Shown here: in pieces, positions 12,791 to 26,754 of the stretch | Layout of the letters: the number at the start of each line of letters is the position of its first letter | Numbering within the stretch: position 1 is the first letter of the stretch | Assembly: GCA_028622995.1 (NCBI GenBank) | Contig: JAJQJQ010000008.1 | Span: 6,262,001 to 6,326,000, forward strand | Reading direction: 5' to 3' | Source of the DNA: Panagrolaimus kolymaensis | Lineage: Eukaryota; Nematoda; Chromadorea; Rhabditida; Panagrolaimidae | DNA length: 64,000 bases | The notes under the pieces: model-generated | Databases searched by the model: none | The model's input: only the letters and a program-made list of their open reading frames with translations | What the model was told of the DNA's origin: nothing | Position numbers and translations under genes: made by a program

Positions 12791-15700
12791 CTTCTTTTTG
12801 CGTCCGTCGTCGTTGCCGTTTTTTTGAAAGCGAGTGAAAACTTGAATGAAGAAAAAAATGTTTTGACAATGAATGAGAACGAAAAAAGTGAAGAGTGTAT
12901 TCATTAGAATTTTATGCAAATTTTTTGCATTCAACTTTTTTGTTTTTTTCCCTGTGAAACCTGAACCTTTTTGTAATTTGACGTTCTTTATTTTTCTTTT
13001 TCTTTCATGCATCTAACATCTTTCTTGGTTGCTGCGGGTGGCTTCAGGATGTGCTTATAATTTCACTCTCTGAGTGACTTCTTTGTTTTTTAAGGTTTTC
13101 TTAAATTACGTGATTCTAGTAAGCTTCAATATTTTATAGTGAAATCCAAGTTAAAACTCTCCATAAAAAGCATATGATAAAAGGATAATTATAACAACCA
13201 ATAAATTTATCTAGATTAAATTCTCATGAAAGATTCTTGTTTTCCATATATTGAAAGCGACTCTATGTTTTGGTTTTTTTGCATCATTATGTTTACTTTG
13301 ATTTTAAATAATCTGTCATTCTGTTATTTTTCCTTTTCAATTAATATTCAATTTATTTTTCTCCGGAAAAGAAATATAAAGCTTTAAAATTTATCTTTCA
13401 ATTTTTAATTTGTTTTAAAGAAAGCTTTAAAAAAGGCGGCGTCATTTCACGTTTTTTTCTTTTCTAATGTAAGCACACTTTCTTATTTAAAACTTCGCCG
13501 TCGTCGTCGTTTGTCATTTAATTTTTTATCCATTCGCGCACTTTTTAAGTTTTAATGCCTTTGTATCAACCTAATGGCACCAACTCACTTATCTTCCTTT
13601 AAGCTTCTTCTTCCCATTTATTTTAAGGTTTATTTGAGTCATTTTTTTTAAATATTGTATGTATTTATTTGAAAGATTTTCAAGAAAGGGAAAATGAAAT
13701 GAAAAAAAGTGTTAACAAAGAGTAAAAAAAACTGCAGACTAAAAATGGGCTGCTTCTTTTGGTTCTTCATCGTTGTAAGTGCGTTTACATTTATATTTAT
13801 ATATTTGAGTTTGATTGCTCTTTTTTCTGCTTCTTTTTTTCAATAAAAATTCCATTTTTCTCTTCTCTTCTTCATACTATGTGGCTAAATTAAATCTTCG
13901 GAGACTTATATTTATCCATATACATATATATTGGTTGGAAGAAAGGGGTAGTGATGTTGTGAGAATGTGAGAGGAGAAGGAAAGATAAAAACACGGAGGG
14001 AAAAAACAAAATTAGATAAATGTTGTTTTTTTGATGGTATGTGTTTTTGGTAAAAGTGTCAAATTTTTTGCATCTATTTTTTACTTCTTTTTTATTTGCA
14101 TTTGCTCTTTTTAAGTGCATGTATGTAATAATGTCTTCTTTTTTTGAAGAGGAAATGGAGAAGAACTGTAATTATGGACTATAGGTAGCTTTTTTAAGCT
14201 AACTTGTGGTTTTCTGGTTTTTCACTTTTGAAGTTTTGCAGCGACTTTTAAGCATCAAGGATTTTAAAACTTACATGATAAATTTTTCCCCTGTGTTTAA
14301 ACGCAATTATTCAAAGTCAAAGTCCACTTCCTTTCATGAACAAAATCCATTCTAATAACATCATTTTGTGCTAAAAAAAACTAGCTGTAATAACTTTGAG
14401 CAATTTTCTGTTTTTTAAAATTTATAACAAATTATTATCAGAATGTTTTTTGGTTCATTGAAAGCACCTTTTTATAGATTCTTACCCAACATAATTCTTC
14501 TTCCTTGCTTGCTTCTATTTTCGTTACTTTTATGTATATACAATAAAAAACCAGAAGTGTGGGAGTATTTTCTGGTTCAACTCCTCTCACTACTAAAGAC
14601 AAACAATTGCAGCATATCGCAAAAAAAAACATTGATGAAATTTTTTTAGTAAATAAAATTAAGTTTATTCTTTCACATTGCATTGCGCAAGGAAAATTTA
14701 GAAAAGTTTCTGTTTACTTTTTTGAGCCAAAAAGATCTCGAGAACGATTATCGTTAATAATCCAAGAAAATGTTACAGTCATTTTAATTAAAAGGATGGA
14801 TGGATTTATTACTCATTGTTTACGATATTTTAAAGGCCTTTATTTAAAATTAATATATGTATTATTTTTTTCACAAACACACGTGACAACTATGAGCTCA
14901 TTTTCGTATTTTTTTTCTCACTTATTTTTTTTAGTTATCGAAAAACGCTTTGGACTTTATTTGAATTTGGACTTTTTCAATCTCAAAGCAATAAAGAGAT
15001 TTTAATGAAAGTGTTATATTTTTATGATGAGTTCGAACGCATCGATTAACAAAAAAATAAATTATGTTAAAAAAAATGTTAATGGTTGTTGTTATTTATT
15101 TGCAAAAAGGATTACTTACTTCTTTTTTTTACAAGCATTAGTTGCTCGTTTTTTTCTCGATTTATTTTGTTGTGATTTTTGAAGTTTTTAAGAGTCTTGT
15201 AGTTTTTATATTTAAAAACGGGACTTTCTTGGCTACAGCTTTGGCTGAAATTAAATAGACGCATTTTTGTGCAATACAATTATATATATTTTTTTGGAAA
15301 TTGGCGTTTTACTTGCGCTTTTTTAAAATATCTATTTAGCATTTTTTCAATGATATGATTTTAATGTTTTGCCCTTTAACGCATCGCAACAGGACGCTAT
15401 AAAGAGCAAAAGAATTCATTAATGAGTTTCCTAAAAGGGCATATTAGCTTTTTACACATGCATTTTCAACTCTGGAATTGCTATTGATAAAACGATGTCC
15501 TTCAAAAAGCTAAATCCAACCTTATTACCTTTTTAAATAGCAGCATAACGAATTCGCTTTATAAAATATTTTACTTTTCGATGTTTTAGTTTTTATACCA
15601 CGGACTTTTCACGGGAGAAACTTTTTTTTACAGTTGCAAAATTGTGAAATGCGACGAAATAATGATTCAAACTTTTCCGGATTCATAAAATTACCATTCT

Positions 15701-18700
15701 TTACTCTACCTTCGTAAAGAAGGCATCACACTCCATAATTTTTTTATTACCGAACCTTGTTAATCCTTTTTTTTATCAATGACGTTCAAGATTATCAAGA
15801 GTTACTCACACCTCGCTTTTTTTTAACCGTCATTTGTTGTGTAAAATTTCCATTTCTTTATTTTGAGTCTTTTATTTTCTTTCCTTAAAAAGACATTTAT
15901 CAAGCATATTTCTTTTAGTTGCATTTCTCTTTTTATCTTTCTCTCTTTTGAAAAAAATAGCCACAGCTTCTCAAAAGAAGGTTGCGTTTATTCATCTTGA
16001 GGTTGTTCGGTTATCGACTACTTTTTCTTCTTGCGCAGACAACATGGATTTTATGTTAGCCATTTTTCTTATAACACCTTGTAGCTTCTCATTAAGCAAA
16101 GTAATAGCTTTTTTAATCCCTTTTCATTAAAGCAAAATCTTTTTCATAAATTTTTTATGTATCTTCGAAGAAAGGATAAAGCTCATATTTGCTTTTTCCT
16201 CCAATAAAAAAAACGTAAAATCAAAGCATTGCAAATCTTATTATTTTCAATATTTCAAATGACCCTTTTATTATTTTTTTATAAATCTCTTGAGATTGAA
16301 TGGTACCAGATTGAACTCTTTTTCTCCATGGTTCAGTGCGGTACACACCGTTCTTGTGTTTTTGATTTTGTTTATATCCAAATTATTCAACCATGAATAA
16401 ATAAATGTTTCATTGTTTTTATTCATAAAAATTTATGCTTTTTTTCTAAAACTATAAATAAAAATTTGGTTTTTCATTGAAAACAAAAATTTAAAAACGT
16501 GAGTTTCTGGATTCTGTGAAACAGTCTATTTTTTGGTGTTTGCAAAAAATAATAAAATTTTATTAAAATTTAAAGTATGAAAAAAATTCTGCAAAAGAAA
16601 AGAAAAAATATTATTTTTTTATGCAAAAGGTTTTTTTGTTTTACTGCCGTCTGCTAGCTTTTCACGCGTTGTCGATGAGAATGGCTAAAAAAGAATAAGA
16701 AGAATAAAAACAAAAGTGGTTGTTGGTTTTTCTTGTTTGAGTGAAAAAAATAATAATATGTATGTATGACGTTTATTTTTGGGTGGTAGAGAAAATGAAA
16801 AACAAAAGGTTATAAAAGAAAGAAAAGTATATTTGGTAGCTGGAAATTATTATCCATGGCTTTTCCTGTTTTTTTAGGAAACGCGTTTCATAACAAAAAA
16901 TTATCCAAGTTAACCTTTTTGGTGCAATATAAATCATTTTTTAGATAACATATAATTCCGACAAGTTAATAGCTCAATCTTTCAACTCACGTCTGCATCA
17001 AGCAATAGAAAATACTGCTTTGCCTTTTTTTTCTTTCGTTGTCTCGCTGGAAAGAGTTTCTTTTGTTTTTTTGAAACGCGCAGCGAAAAAGCATGGTTTT
17101 TCATTTTGAAAAAATCTCAAATTTTGTATTAAAAAAAACTTTACAACTATGTATCTCGACATGCAGTCGGTATTTTTTTCTGATCTTACTAATTCTTAAT
17201 ATTCAGATCTTAATGAATATATTCGTGAAGACAGAATAAAAAAAATGAATCTTAGAAGCTCAAGCTAACCGTTTAAAAATCTGTAGAAATTTACGTTAAA
17301 AAAGTTAAAAGTCTGGCAAACCAGACAACGAAAGAAAAAAAAGGCAAAGCAGTAACGGCGCTGACGTGAACTATGAACCTTTTTGTTTTGTTTTTTGCAA
17401 AACCAATGTTTTCGTTTTTTTCTTTGTTTCCGATAATTTTATAAATATCCATCATTCTTTCTTTCTTTTCTTTTGCCATTCATTGTCTGCTGATGAATTT
17501 TGTTGTCGTTTCAATTAATCAACCTCCACCAAAACGACATTGTTTTGATGGGCTTTGATTTATCTTTCCCCTTTCTATCGGCTGCATTTTTTTATAAACA
17601 AATGTTATTGGTTTTTTGAAGCTTTCTCTTTCCCTTATTTTTTCTTTTTTCTCAACTAAACCCTTTTATAATTATTTTTTTTATCCTTTGGCATTATTCA
17701 AAGCTAGCTTTTCATTAACAAAATTGGTTTTTTTTTCATAAATAAAAAAACCTTTGAATCCAAAGCTTTTGTTATTTTTTTCTTCTTTTGTATTGCCTGT
17801 TTTTCCGGCTCAAAGTCCATTTAACCTCACACATATTTTTTTAATTTTATCAAATCTCAAGTGGCTTTCAAACTTTTTTTTATTTATTTCGCCTTTATTG
17901 AACCCTTTCTCATTTTTTTTTATTATCTCATCATTGATTGCTTACTTCAACACTTTATTCAATCTTGACCAATTCTTGAAGTCTCATCCTCGCCTTCTCT
18001 TTTCCACTTTGCATCAAACATTTGCAAAAACCTAAAAATAAAAAAAGAATCAAAAAAGGAAAGAAAAGTCTTTTATTTATCTGAATTTTAAATGAAAGTT
18101 TCGTATGTATTTTTCACTGGGAAAAAATAGGGAAAGAGTCTTTGTTGCTTACGTTTACGAACTTCCGGCATGAAATATATGTAAGAGATATGGAAGCACA
18201 AAATAGGAGTGTAAAAAACAGGAGAAAAAAAGAAAGGTTTAAAAATAGGAAGAGATGGAATTTAATATTTTGTTGTGATATAAAAAAGGATATTGGAAAA
18301 CAAAAAAATGAAATGATAAAAAGTAATTATTTTAATGTAATAAATATAATCATATTTCTGGTATCTTACTTATCATGTAGTAATATTTACTTTTTATATT
18401 TTGGCGCTCTAATTAAGCTCTAATCTCTTTTTTAAACCAGAATTGAATGTGAATTTTTAGGGAACAACTGTTTCGCTCTATTACCTATCAAAGTTTCCTA
18501 CTTGTCTTTTTTTTAAACTTCAACATTAATTTCTAATGCACAAACACCACTAAAACTTTTTGACAACATTGCTCACACCTTTTAGGATAATCCCTGATGT
18601 ATGACTACATATTGGTCGCCGGCGCAAGTCGTGCCTTGATAAATTTTCTTTTTCATTTTTTATTAAAAAATTTTCTTTATAAACGGTTGTTTTAATTTGA

Positions 18701-19178
18701 CGTAATCTTCCATAGTTTTCATCTTTCTTCTTCTTCTCCTTTCATTTGTGCCATTAAAAAAGAGTTAAAAGTCTCTTGACACTTGCACGACGACAGATGA
18801 CGCAGCACAAGCATCAACATCAATGGCACCATTTCCATTGGAATTTTGTCTTCGCCTTTGCCTTAGTGGCTTAATGTTTTTGTATAAACTATCTTTTAGA
18901 AATATTTTTTCTTTTTATTCTTTTTTGAATTTGTTATTGTTTATTAAAAAAAGCCGTTTTTATTTTGAATTTAAAGAATTGAGTTTCATTGTTTTATTTG
19001 TATGGAAAACGCGTGGTTATGGTATTAGTTTTATTACTCGCTTCGAGGCTCGACGTTTACGTGTTTCATTATCTTATTTTTGTTCTCTTTAAATCTTAAA
19101 TTTTTTAGTAACTCAATTATATTTTCACATTTATCCATTTTGCTCCTTTAAACATTCTCATGAATTAATTAATCAATC
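12791..19178. other. 6.4-kb AT-rich gene desert
   Basis: The region holds long T and A runs, TTC/TCT tracts and ORFs of up to 148 codons without domain features (for example 14559-15005), which I read as chance. No tRNA, known microRNA or tandem array was recognised. It probably includes the upstream control region of ncs-1. Confidence 0.5.
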
Positions 19179-20085
19179 ATGGGAAAACCAAATAGTAAAC
19201 TTAAGAATGAACAAGTTCGAACTTTAGCTAAACAAACATACTGTAAGTTTCAAATCAAGCAATTTATTTGGAAATTCTTAAATTTTAAATTTTTAGTCAC
19301 AGAAAAGGAAATCCGCCAATGGTATAAAGGTTTTGTAAGGGATTGTCCAAATGGAATGTTAACTGAAGCAGGGTTTCAAAAAATTTATAAACAATTTTTT
19401 CCTCAAGGTGATCCATCAGATTTTGCATCATTCGTTTTTAAAGTTTTTGATGAAAATAAAGTGAGTTTAAAAATTTTACTGCTTTGAAGCTTCAAAGTTA
19501 AAAGGATGAGTCTAAAATTGGAAAATATATGAAACAATGCTTCAAAAATTTTTTTAAACAACTTTGACCTTTCTTTTTTAATTATTTTCGCCTTTTACAA
19601 CCCAAATAATTCCAACTTTTATTTTTTCTAGGATGGCGCAATTGAATTTCATGAATTTATTCGAGCTTTAAGTATCACGAGCAGAGGAAATTTGGATGAA
19701 AAGCTGCATTGTAAGTTGCCTGCCTCATTTTCACAATGCTTAATTAATTTTTGCCACTTTTTTATAGGGGCTTTTCGATTATATGATTTAGATAATGATG
19801 GCTTTATTACTCGTGATGAAATGTTAGCCATTGTTGGAAGTATTTATAAAATGGTTGGGGATACCGTAAAATTACCTGAAGAAGAAAATACCCCTGAAAA
19901 GCGTGTTGATAGAATTTTTAGGATGATGGATAAAGTAAGCATACATATCTTTGATATTTTTTTAAACTTCCATAATTTTTTAGAACGATGATGCCCAGCT
20001 AACGTTAGATGAATTTAAAGAGGGTGCAAAAGCCGATCCGTCCATTGTTCATGCCCTTTCTCTTTATGAAGGATTATCAACTTAA
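19179..20085 (+). CDS. ncs-1: neuronal calcium sensor 1
   Basis: Five exons (19179..19242, 19297..19460, 19632..19710, 19768..19934, 19984..20085) encode 191 residues. The protein matches the NCS-1/frequenin family almost residue for residue. It opens MGKPNSKL, giving the N-myristoylation glycine. EF1 is the usual dead hand with CP (RDCPNG). EF2 ([12 protein letters not shown]), EF3 ([12 protein letters not shown]) and EF4 ([12 protein letters not shown]) have full Ca-binding loops. The end ([17 protein letters not shown]) is typical. NCS-1 is a membrane-associated Ca sensor in neurons; in C. elegans it is needed for thermotaxis learning. Large noncoding stretches on both sides fit a neuron-specific gene with distal control elements. 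Confidence 0.98.
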
Positions 20086-21299
20086 AATAAAAATTATTAT
20101 TTTTTTCTTGCATATTTATTTTTTCGTTCTTGCTTCCTCATTTTTTTCTTATGTACTTACTTTTATTATATTTTGTTTATCGCATGGGATAAGTTTATAA
20201 GTTACGCTCCGAGTATAAATTGTATTTTTTTTTCATTTTTGGCAATCGTGTTTCATCGTTGAAAATTCAAATTTTTTTGCTGTAAAAAAACTTGTTTCAA
20301 CTTTTTTATTCTTGTTTTTTTGTGATATTAATCATCATCGCTTTGTTTAATAAAGTCATTATCAACATATTTTTTTTCGCAGACATCAAAAGCAAAAAAA
20401 GGACCAAGATAAATTTAAAAACAATGAAACCTTCTTTGGATGCTCAAATCCGAATTTTTGTTGGATCATCACGCTATTCGTATGGTAGAATTCTTTAATT
20501 CTTAAAAGAAGGTTTAACTGCTTTAGGTTAATCCTTTAAAAAATTGAAGTTTAATAGCTCATTTCTTATCACTTTTTATAATCATCGTGGCAATATTTTT
20601 TCAATCATTCATACTTTCGGTAACGCTTTTAAAACAAATCACTTCATATATATTTTAATGATTCATAAAAAAGCGAAAAACTAAAGTAATTTTTAATTGA
20701 ATAATGATTTTTTTATCACTTTGTTTACTAGTAAAAAGTGGGTAAAGAAAGAAAAAAATTATGTTTAGTAAAAAAAGAAAGGAAAAAAGAAAGAAAAGAT
20801 AATTGATGAGTTTACGATGATCAGTAAGTAAGTAACACGCCTATCATCATCAGCAACATTATTTGATCAAAGGCGAAACAAAAAACAAAATAAAAGGTGA
20901 TGGCGGTAACGGAACTTTCTTTTTGTTTATTATTTTTCTAACTTGTTTATTTCCAACCAAAAAAAAGTCAATCAGAAAAAAAAAAACAATTTTTTTGGCA
21001 ACTCACTTTTTTAGTTTTTACTTTTTCTTAGTTTTTTGAAAGCTTTATTTGTTTTTTTAATTTCTTAATTCTTTAAATTTCTAAGTTCGTGAAGTCATTT
21101 TATAAAAGTTTTGATTATAAAAACGAGGCCAGCCACCTTACCTTTGATAATGATGAAGACGAGTTTGTCAAATAGTTGTCATTTGTTCCAAAATTAAAAG
21201 ATGCACTTAATTCAAATTGACGTTTAATGATTTTTTAGTTTTTCCTTTTTTGTGCGATTGCTAAATATTTTTTCAGTTTAAACTTTTTTTATTTCAATC
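20086..21299. other. intergenic, no gene seen
   Basis: This holds the ncs-1 3' flank and the upstream region of the secreted-protein gene. The TTTTTTTCAG acceptor at about 21266-21275 probably receives a spliced leader, as it lies 24 bases before the next ATG. Confidence 0.5.
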
Positions 21300-21803
21300 A
21301 TGAAAGGTATTTTGATTATTTCTCTTTGCTTTATTGTTGCTACTTTGGTAAGTTATTTATTAGATTGTTTTAATGAGATTTTGAGGAGAGAAAAAAAATG
21401 CTTTTCATTTCGGAAACAATAGTGTTTAATTTCTTTATTTTCTATCTATAATACAATTTTTATTTATCCAAGAGAATTATTTAACCTTTTATAGGTATAT
21501 TCCAAAACCATTGGCCAACGGTTAGATGAAAGCATCGATAATGTTAATCATGAAGTAGAGGTAATTGAAAATGCTGCGGGTGAAATAATAATCATTGCGA
21601 AAGAAAATTTAAAGGAAGCTGGTCGAGCTATTACTTATCCCGTTCGATATGTTAAAAACAAAACCAACGAAGTGGTTGATGCCGCAGGTCGAAGAATCAA
21701 TTATGCTGTGAGCTCCACCCGAAATGCTGCAGGCGATGTTGTTGAAGGTGCCGCTCGTGGATTGCACAGAGCTGGAAGTGCCATTAAAGGAACTGAAGAT
21801 TAA
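21300..21803 (+). CDS. small secreted helical protein, 11-mer-like repeats
   Basis: Two exons (21300..21347, 21495..21803) encode 118 residues. MKGILIISLCFIVATLVYS is a signal peptide; the single intron falls within it. The mature part has no cysteine and is rich in Ala, Gly, Val, Glu and Arg. From about residue 70 it shows an 11-residue rhythm: VVDAAGRRINY and VVEGAARGLHR are exactly 22 residues apart, with AVSSTRNAAGD between them. Such repeats form amphipathic helices, as in LEA-type, apolipoprotein-like or perilipin-like proteins. I cannot assign a family and infer only a secreted amphipathic helix. AATAAAA near 21887 probably marks the 3' end. Confidence 0.75.
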
Positions 21804-23735
21804 AAAGAAAAAATTAACGATTTGATTTATTGAAAACTTTTTTGGATGATTTTTATTTTTGTAATTAAAGTGACTTAAAATTATTATAATAAAATTTTTA
21901 TTAACTCCTTTATTCTATGATTAACAATCAAAATGCATTCATGTGGCAATTTTGAGAGCCATTTTTTACACAGCTACCAAAGTTGCTTTATCCACTTTTA
22001 TGTTTAAATTTTCCCTGGCCCAACTTAATATTTTTACTTGTTTTCAAATTTTTTAAATGCGGTCAGATGTCCAACAAGGGACAATATTCATACAATATGT
22101 ATGTATTTATTCCCAAGGCCATAAGCTGGATGATGATCTTTACTTTTTTAATTACAATTTTTTTGGTGTTTATAAAAAAATCCCTCAATTCATAGAAAAG
22201 TTTGTATCTTTTTTGTTGTCTCTATTTTTATTCTCACCAACCAACTAACCAACCCTCTTAAAAAAAATTTCATTTCAAATCCAAACATTTGTTGTTATTA
22301 TTTTTTTATTATCAAAATACAATTTTTTTGGGGTTTTGAATTATTTAAAAGGTCAACTTCGAAGGTTTTATAAATGAAATAATGTGTTTTTAACTTGAGA
22401 AAGACCGCCATCTCAAATCCTCAAACAATGAAAGATTTAACCTTCTTGAGAATTTTTTTCTTCATTTTCCAAAATAGAAAAAATAGTAAAATTGTTATTT
22501 GGCATTTGTGGGATGCGTTTATTTACACCATTAAAAATTTCAAATTTTCTATATATTTATTTTAAATTTCGCTTCAAAGAAAAGAAAATTTTTACTTTAT
22601 TATTACTTTTTAAAATTTGAAAAAGCGATGTTTGAATTATCGTATTTGTGATTCACAATGACGATAGTCGACATATGATTTTTTAGTTTTTAGAAAGTAA
22701 GAAGATTTCTCAAGAGAATTTTTTCATGCTGCAAAAATTCTCCCGAGGGAAAAAAGTATCATGATAGCAAACAATAAAAGTTAAAAATGCAACACCCTTT
22801 ATTAATACAGAATGCTAACTTTTTTTCGAGCTCCATGTCATTCATAAGCAGCTTCTCTCTTTTTTGTTGCGGTTTTGCCTTTTATTTTAAATCTAATTTA
22901 GAATTTTCTTTGTTAAATTATAATTTTTACAAGCCGAAACATTGCGCTCTCATTAAATAACTGAGAGTAAAAGTTGAGTTTAAATTGAGAGCTATTTATA
23001 TTATTAAATTAAGTTTGAAGCCCAAAATTCAGAAAAAAATAAAACACACAGAAGGTGTTCCGTTTTTTTGAGTTTAAATTAAACTTTGGGATCTTTTTTA
23101 AACTTATATTTACGGTAGTCTGTTAACATTTTTGTTTTAAAAAAAATTAGAATATCCTCTCTTTTAAAATATAAACAAAGAAGGGATTTGAGAATTAAAT
23201 GTAGTCCGAATGGGAGCCTACAAAATTAACAAAAAGTGGGTTTTAGGATTTGTGTGGCAAATAAATATGAACTTTTAAGGATAAAAAACAACAACAAAAA
23301 TAAGCAAAGTCCAGCATTTATTTGTTTTGTTTTTTATGCTCTCATTATTTTAGTTTAATGATTTGATGGTCTCGGTAAAACTTGGTTATATTTTTTAATA
23401 GAAATCGTGTAAAACTGCAAAGATTTAAAATTTTTGAATAGAGACGCATTTTCCAAAACACTAGTTTGCTATTTTTTCCCGCTTTTAGCATATCCCAAAA
23501 CTAAGTACTAGTTTGATTTTTCAAAAAAAAACTTTAGCTCAAATTAAATTTTTTAAAGCGCGAACTCCTTTTTTTGCATAACAAAAATAGTTACATATGT
23601 AGTTCCCTTTCTTTAAATAAATGCAATTACGTGTTTTTATTTATTTATTAATTTTTAAAGAAAAAAAACAAACATTTTTATTTATTTATTTTTTCATTCT
23701 TCCACCCATTCATTCATTTATAGAAAGAGAGAGAT
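21804..23735. other. intergenic, no gene seen
   Basis: About 1.9 kb of AT-rich sequence with the polyadenylation signal of the upstream gene near its left end. No sustained coding frame or structured RNA was recognised. Confidence 0.5.
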
Positions 23736-25420
23736 ATGGCATCATCATCAAATATTTATTCTTTACCATCCGTCGACGTCACCAATTTAGCTACCTTTCG
23801 CATCGATGTTTCACCACTTTTAAATTATGAGGGGGAAAGAAAAGTCACAGATGAAACAATATCAAGTAATCAACAACGAATGTATATCAGTTTTGGCCTA
23901 AATACAATTTCAACTATTTTTATATTATTTATTATTTTAAAATTTAGTCCTAAAAATATGGGAATTTATAAATATTTGTTAGTAAATATTTCAGTGAGTT
24001 TCAAGCTTTCATTCAAAGAATTTCAATGAGTGCATTTTTTTTAAAGGTATGGTCATATATTTTGGATTTTGTTTTAACCCTTTTATGGATGCCATTACCA
24101 ATGATGCCAGCTCCATCCATTTGCATTACCGGAATTTTAAGAAGTTTGGGACAATTTAATGGAAATGGATTTTGCTTTGTAAGTTTTTTTATTTCTCATT
24201 GAGCTGATTCATAATAACGCGATTATACTCTATTAAAAGATTTATTAAATTTTTAATTATAATTGGCTAGTAAAAATTGTTTTAAAATTGTTTCATTTGC
24301 ATCTAAATAAGTATAACTTTGTTAAATTTGTAACAACGACAAAGCAACAAAAAGTCAAACCAAAGGTCAAATCTTTTTTTCATAAATTTTTTTATTTTTG
24401 CAACAAAAAATTATTTAAAAAATTCTGCAAAAGAAAATGTGGTTGCGAGGACAAAAAATATTTGAATCCCTAAAGACTACTTACTCCAAAGCTTACTGTA
24501 AATTTAAAAAAAATGCAGTTTCTTAATAATAAGACTTTTTTAGGTTTCATTTATGTTTGCTTTTGCTGCTTGTAATGTTTCATGTTTCACCGCGCAGTTA
24601 TATCGTATCTTAGCTGCCACTGGGCGTGACACGAATATTTTCACAAATAAATTGTTTATTAGTTTCACTATTCTCTGTCATTGCTTAGGCTCATCACCCG
24701 GAATTATTGGTTATTATTTTACCGTCGAACATGACAATGATTCTCTCATTCGTTATCAAATCGCTGTAAGCTTTTACTTTACATTCATAGCTTTAAATAA
24801 AGTAACAAAAGCATTTTCTTTTTTTCAGAATTTTCCATTTATGAAATCAGTGGTTTGGAAAATTCCATGCGGCGGTTTTATTGTTGATGAAAATCATAAA
24901 CAATTTTTATATTTTTTCTTAACCGTTTTTGCTTGTGTTTCGGTTGGAATTATTGGAAATGCAATAATGTTAACATATCTTTTATTTTCACTGAAAAATA
25001 GTTTCAAAAATAGCATTTCACTTCGAAATTCTCAACTTCAACGCCAGCTTGTTACTGTTTTAGTTGTGCAAACTTTGCTACCAACCATTTGTTTATGCAT
25101 TCCATATAGTTTTATTATTTTAACTGCATTAACTAATAGTTCTTTACTTTCAAGTAAGTCGATTGTCTTCCAACAAAAGTTGATTGCTCCGATTTTTAGG
25201 CTTTTGCAATATTCTCATCGCTATTGGTTCCCTTCATTCTTGCTTTCATACCCTTGTTCTCGTTTCTATGATAAAACCATATAAAAATGCCGTAATTCAA
25301 ACAGTGTGGAAATGGAAAAACTATACTCGGAATGCTCGAACTGGAGATACCATTACAAATATTCGACAGCTAGCCACTCGTCTTAATGGAAGCGTAGCTT
25401 CAATCAAAAGTATCGCCTAA
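23736..25420 (+). CDS. Srh-type serpentine chemoreceptor
   Basis: Five exons (23736..23993, 24047..24178, 24544..24765, 24829..25153, 25200..25420) give 385 residues. The protein has about seven hydrophobic spans. Family signs are PKNMGIYKYLLVNISVWSYI after TM1 (the Srh/Str-superfamily signature of Gly-x-Tyr-Lys then Asn and Trp), FAFAACNVSCFTAQLYRILA in TM3, the QRQLVTVLVVQTLLPTICLC segment of TM6, and IAIGSLHSCFHTLVLVSMIK, then PY, in TM7. Srh receptors are nematode chemosensory GPCRs in ciliated neurons. It is a single copy here, whereas srh genes often occur in clusters. Intron 2 (365 bp) is longer than the others. The frame is intact, so the gene is probably functional. Confidence 0.88.
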
Positions 25421-26754
25421 ATTCTTTAGATTTTTTATAACAAAATTTGTTTTTGAATTTAAACAAAATTAAACATTCAAATAAAATATAAAAAAGAAGA
25501 ATATAATGATTCTAACGATTATTATTAAGAGTTATACCATCCATTAAATTTAATATAAAGATGCAAAATTCTGACGGAGTTTAAATACATATAATAAATA
25601 TGCATATGAAAGTACTGTAATTTTTTAAGAATTAACTCTATCAGTTGGTTGTATCTTGTTCTGCTTTTTTACCCATTAAGAAAAGGGATTTTTTATTGCA
25701 TACAAAATTTATTTTATCAAACCATCTGCACTTTTACGCAAATAATGTTAACGAATTTTTTATTTGTTGGGTGGCCTCCCTCCCGCGCCTCTTCCACCCA
25801 ACTTCACAAAATTTGATAAAAGATGATGCGATTTGGGCACCAAATTTTTTTAAAACACAAAATTTTGTGTTTCCAAAATGAGTGGACTCTAATGAGTTCC
25901 CTCCCATTACTTATGAATCATGAGTTGATTCAGTACGAAAAAAGGCATTTCACAATCACTTTTCTATGAAATGAGATTTCATGTTTAACACGAAATTATT
26001 TTGTCGGTCAGTCAACTAAAGAAAATCAGTGTTAGACACGATTTTTTTTACAGTATGAAATAACGCGGCACTGTATCCACAAAAATTTCTCATTAAAAAA
26101 AATTTTTGTAATCATAATTTTTTTGTTACATTAATCCAAAACAACTAACTAACTCATTTTGTCCATATTTTACATTTCGATTTTGTCGAAAAAAACTGCA
26201 ATCCAAAGTGGACTTTGTGGAGGAATGGATAAAGCTTCGAAATCGGATCCTATGAAACTGCCACCATCATCATAATCGGAAATATTCATTTGTCGTAAAT
26301 CTAAAAATCATCTCATTATGAAATGTAACAAATCATAAAACATAAAAGACGAATAAAAAAATCACTTAACAAATTTTTAACTAAAAAAGCGTATCCAAAT
26401 ATGTAACTTTTTTCGCGTTAATTCTATGTATTTTTGTAAATACCCGCTTCGATCTTTTATGGTTTACTACTAACGACGGACGGTGCTAAAAAGATTGTAT
26501 AACCTTTGTATCTTTTTTTTCTTCGAGGTTTTTGAAATTAGCGCTAAACGAGAAAAGGGAGTTAAAAATCTCTTCCATCTTCTTCTCTTTTTTTGCGATC
26601 GCAACGCAACAATCATCGATGCTTTTCGTAGGTTGCTTGGGAATCTTTTAGCAAAGGTTAATATTCAATTATTTTGTTTTGTACTTTAAAAAGTTCAAGA
26701 TCGTTTAAAAAAAGGAAAATTTTATTTGCAAAAACAATAAATAAAAAAAGAGTT
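25421..26754. other. intergenic between convergent genes
   Basis: This holds the 3' flanks of the srh gene (plus) and the RBM17 gene (minus). A GC-richer patch at 26455-26650 has a short ORF without features. No gene is claimed. Confidence 0.5.

Noticed and set aside
14559..15005. 148-codon ORF on the plus strand in the 13-19 kb gap
   Set aside because: Phe/Leu/Lys-rich composition follows the base bias, there is no recognisable domain, and no supporting splice structure is seen.
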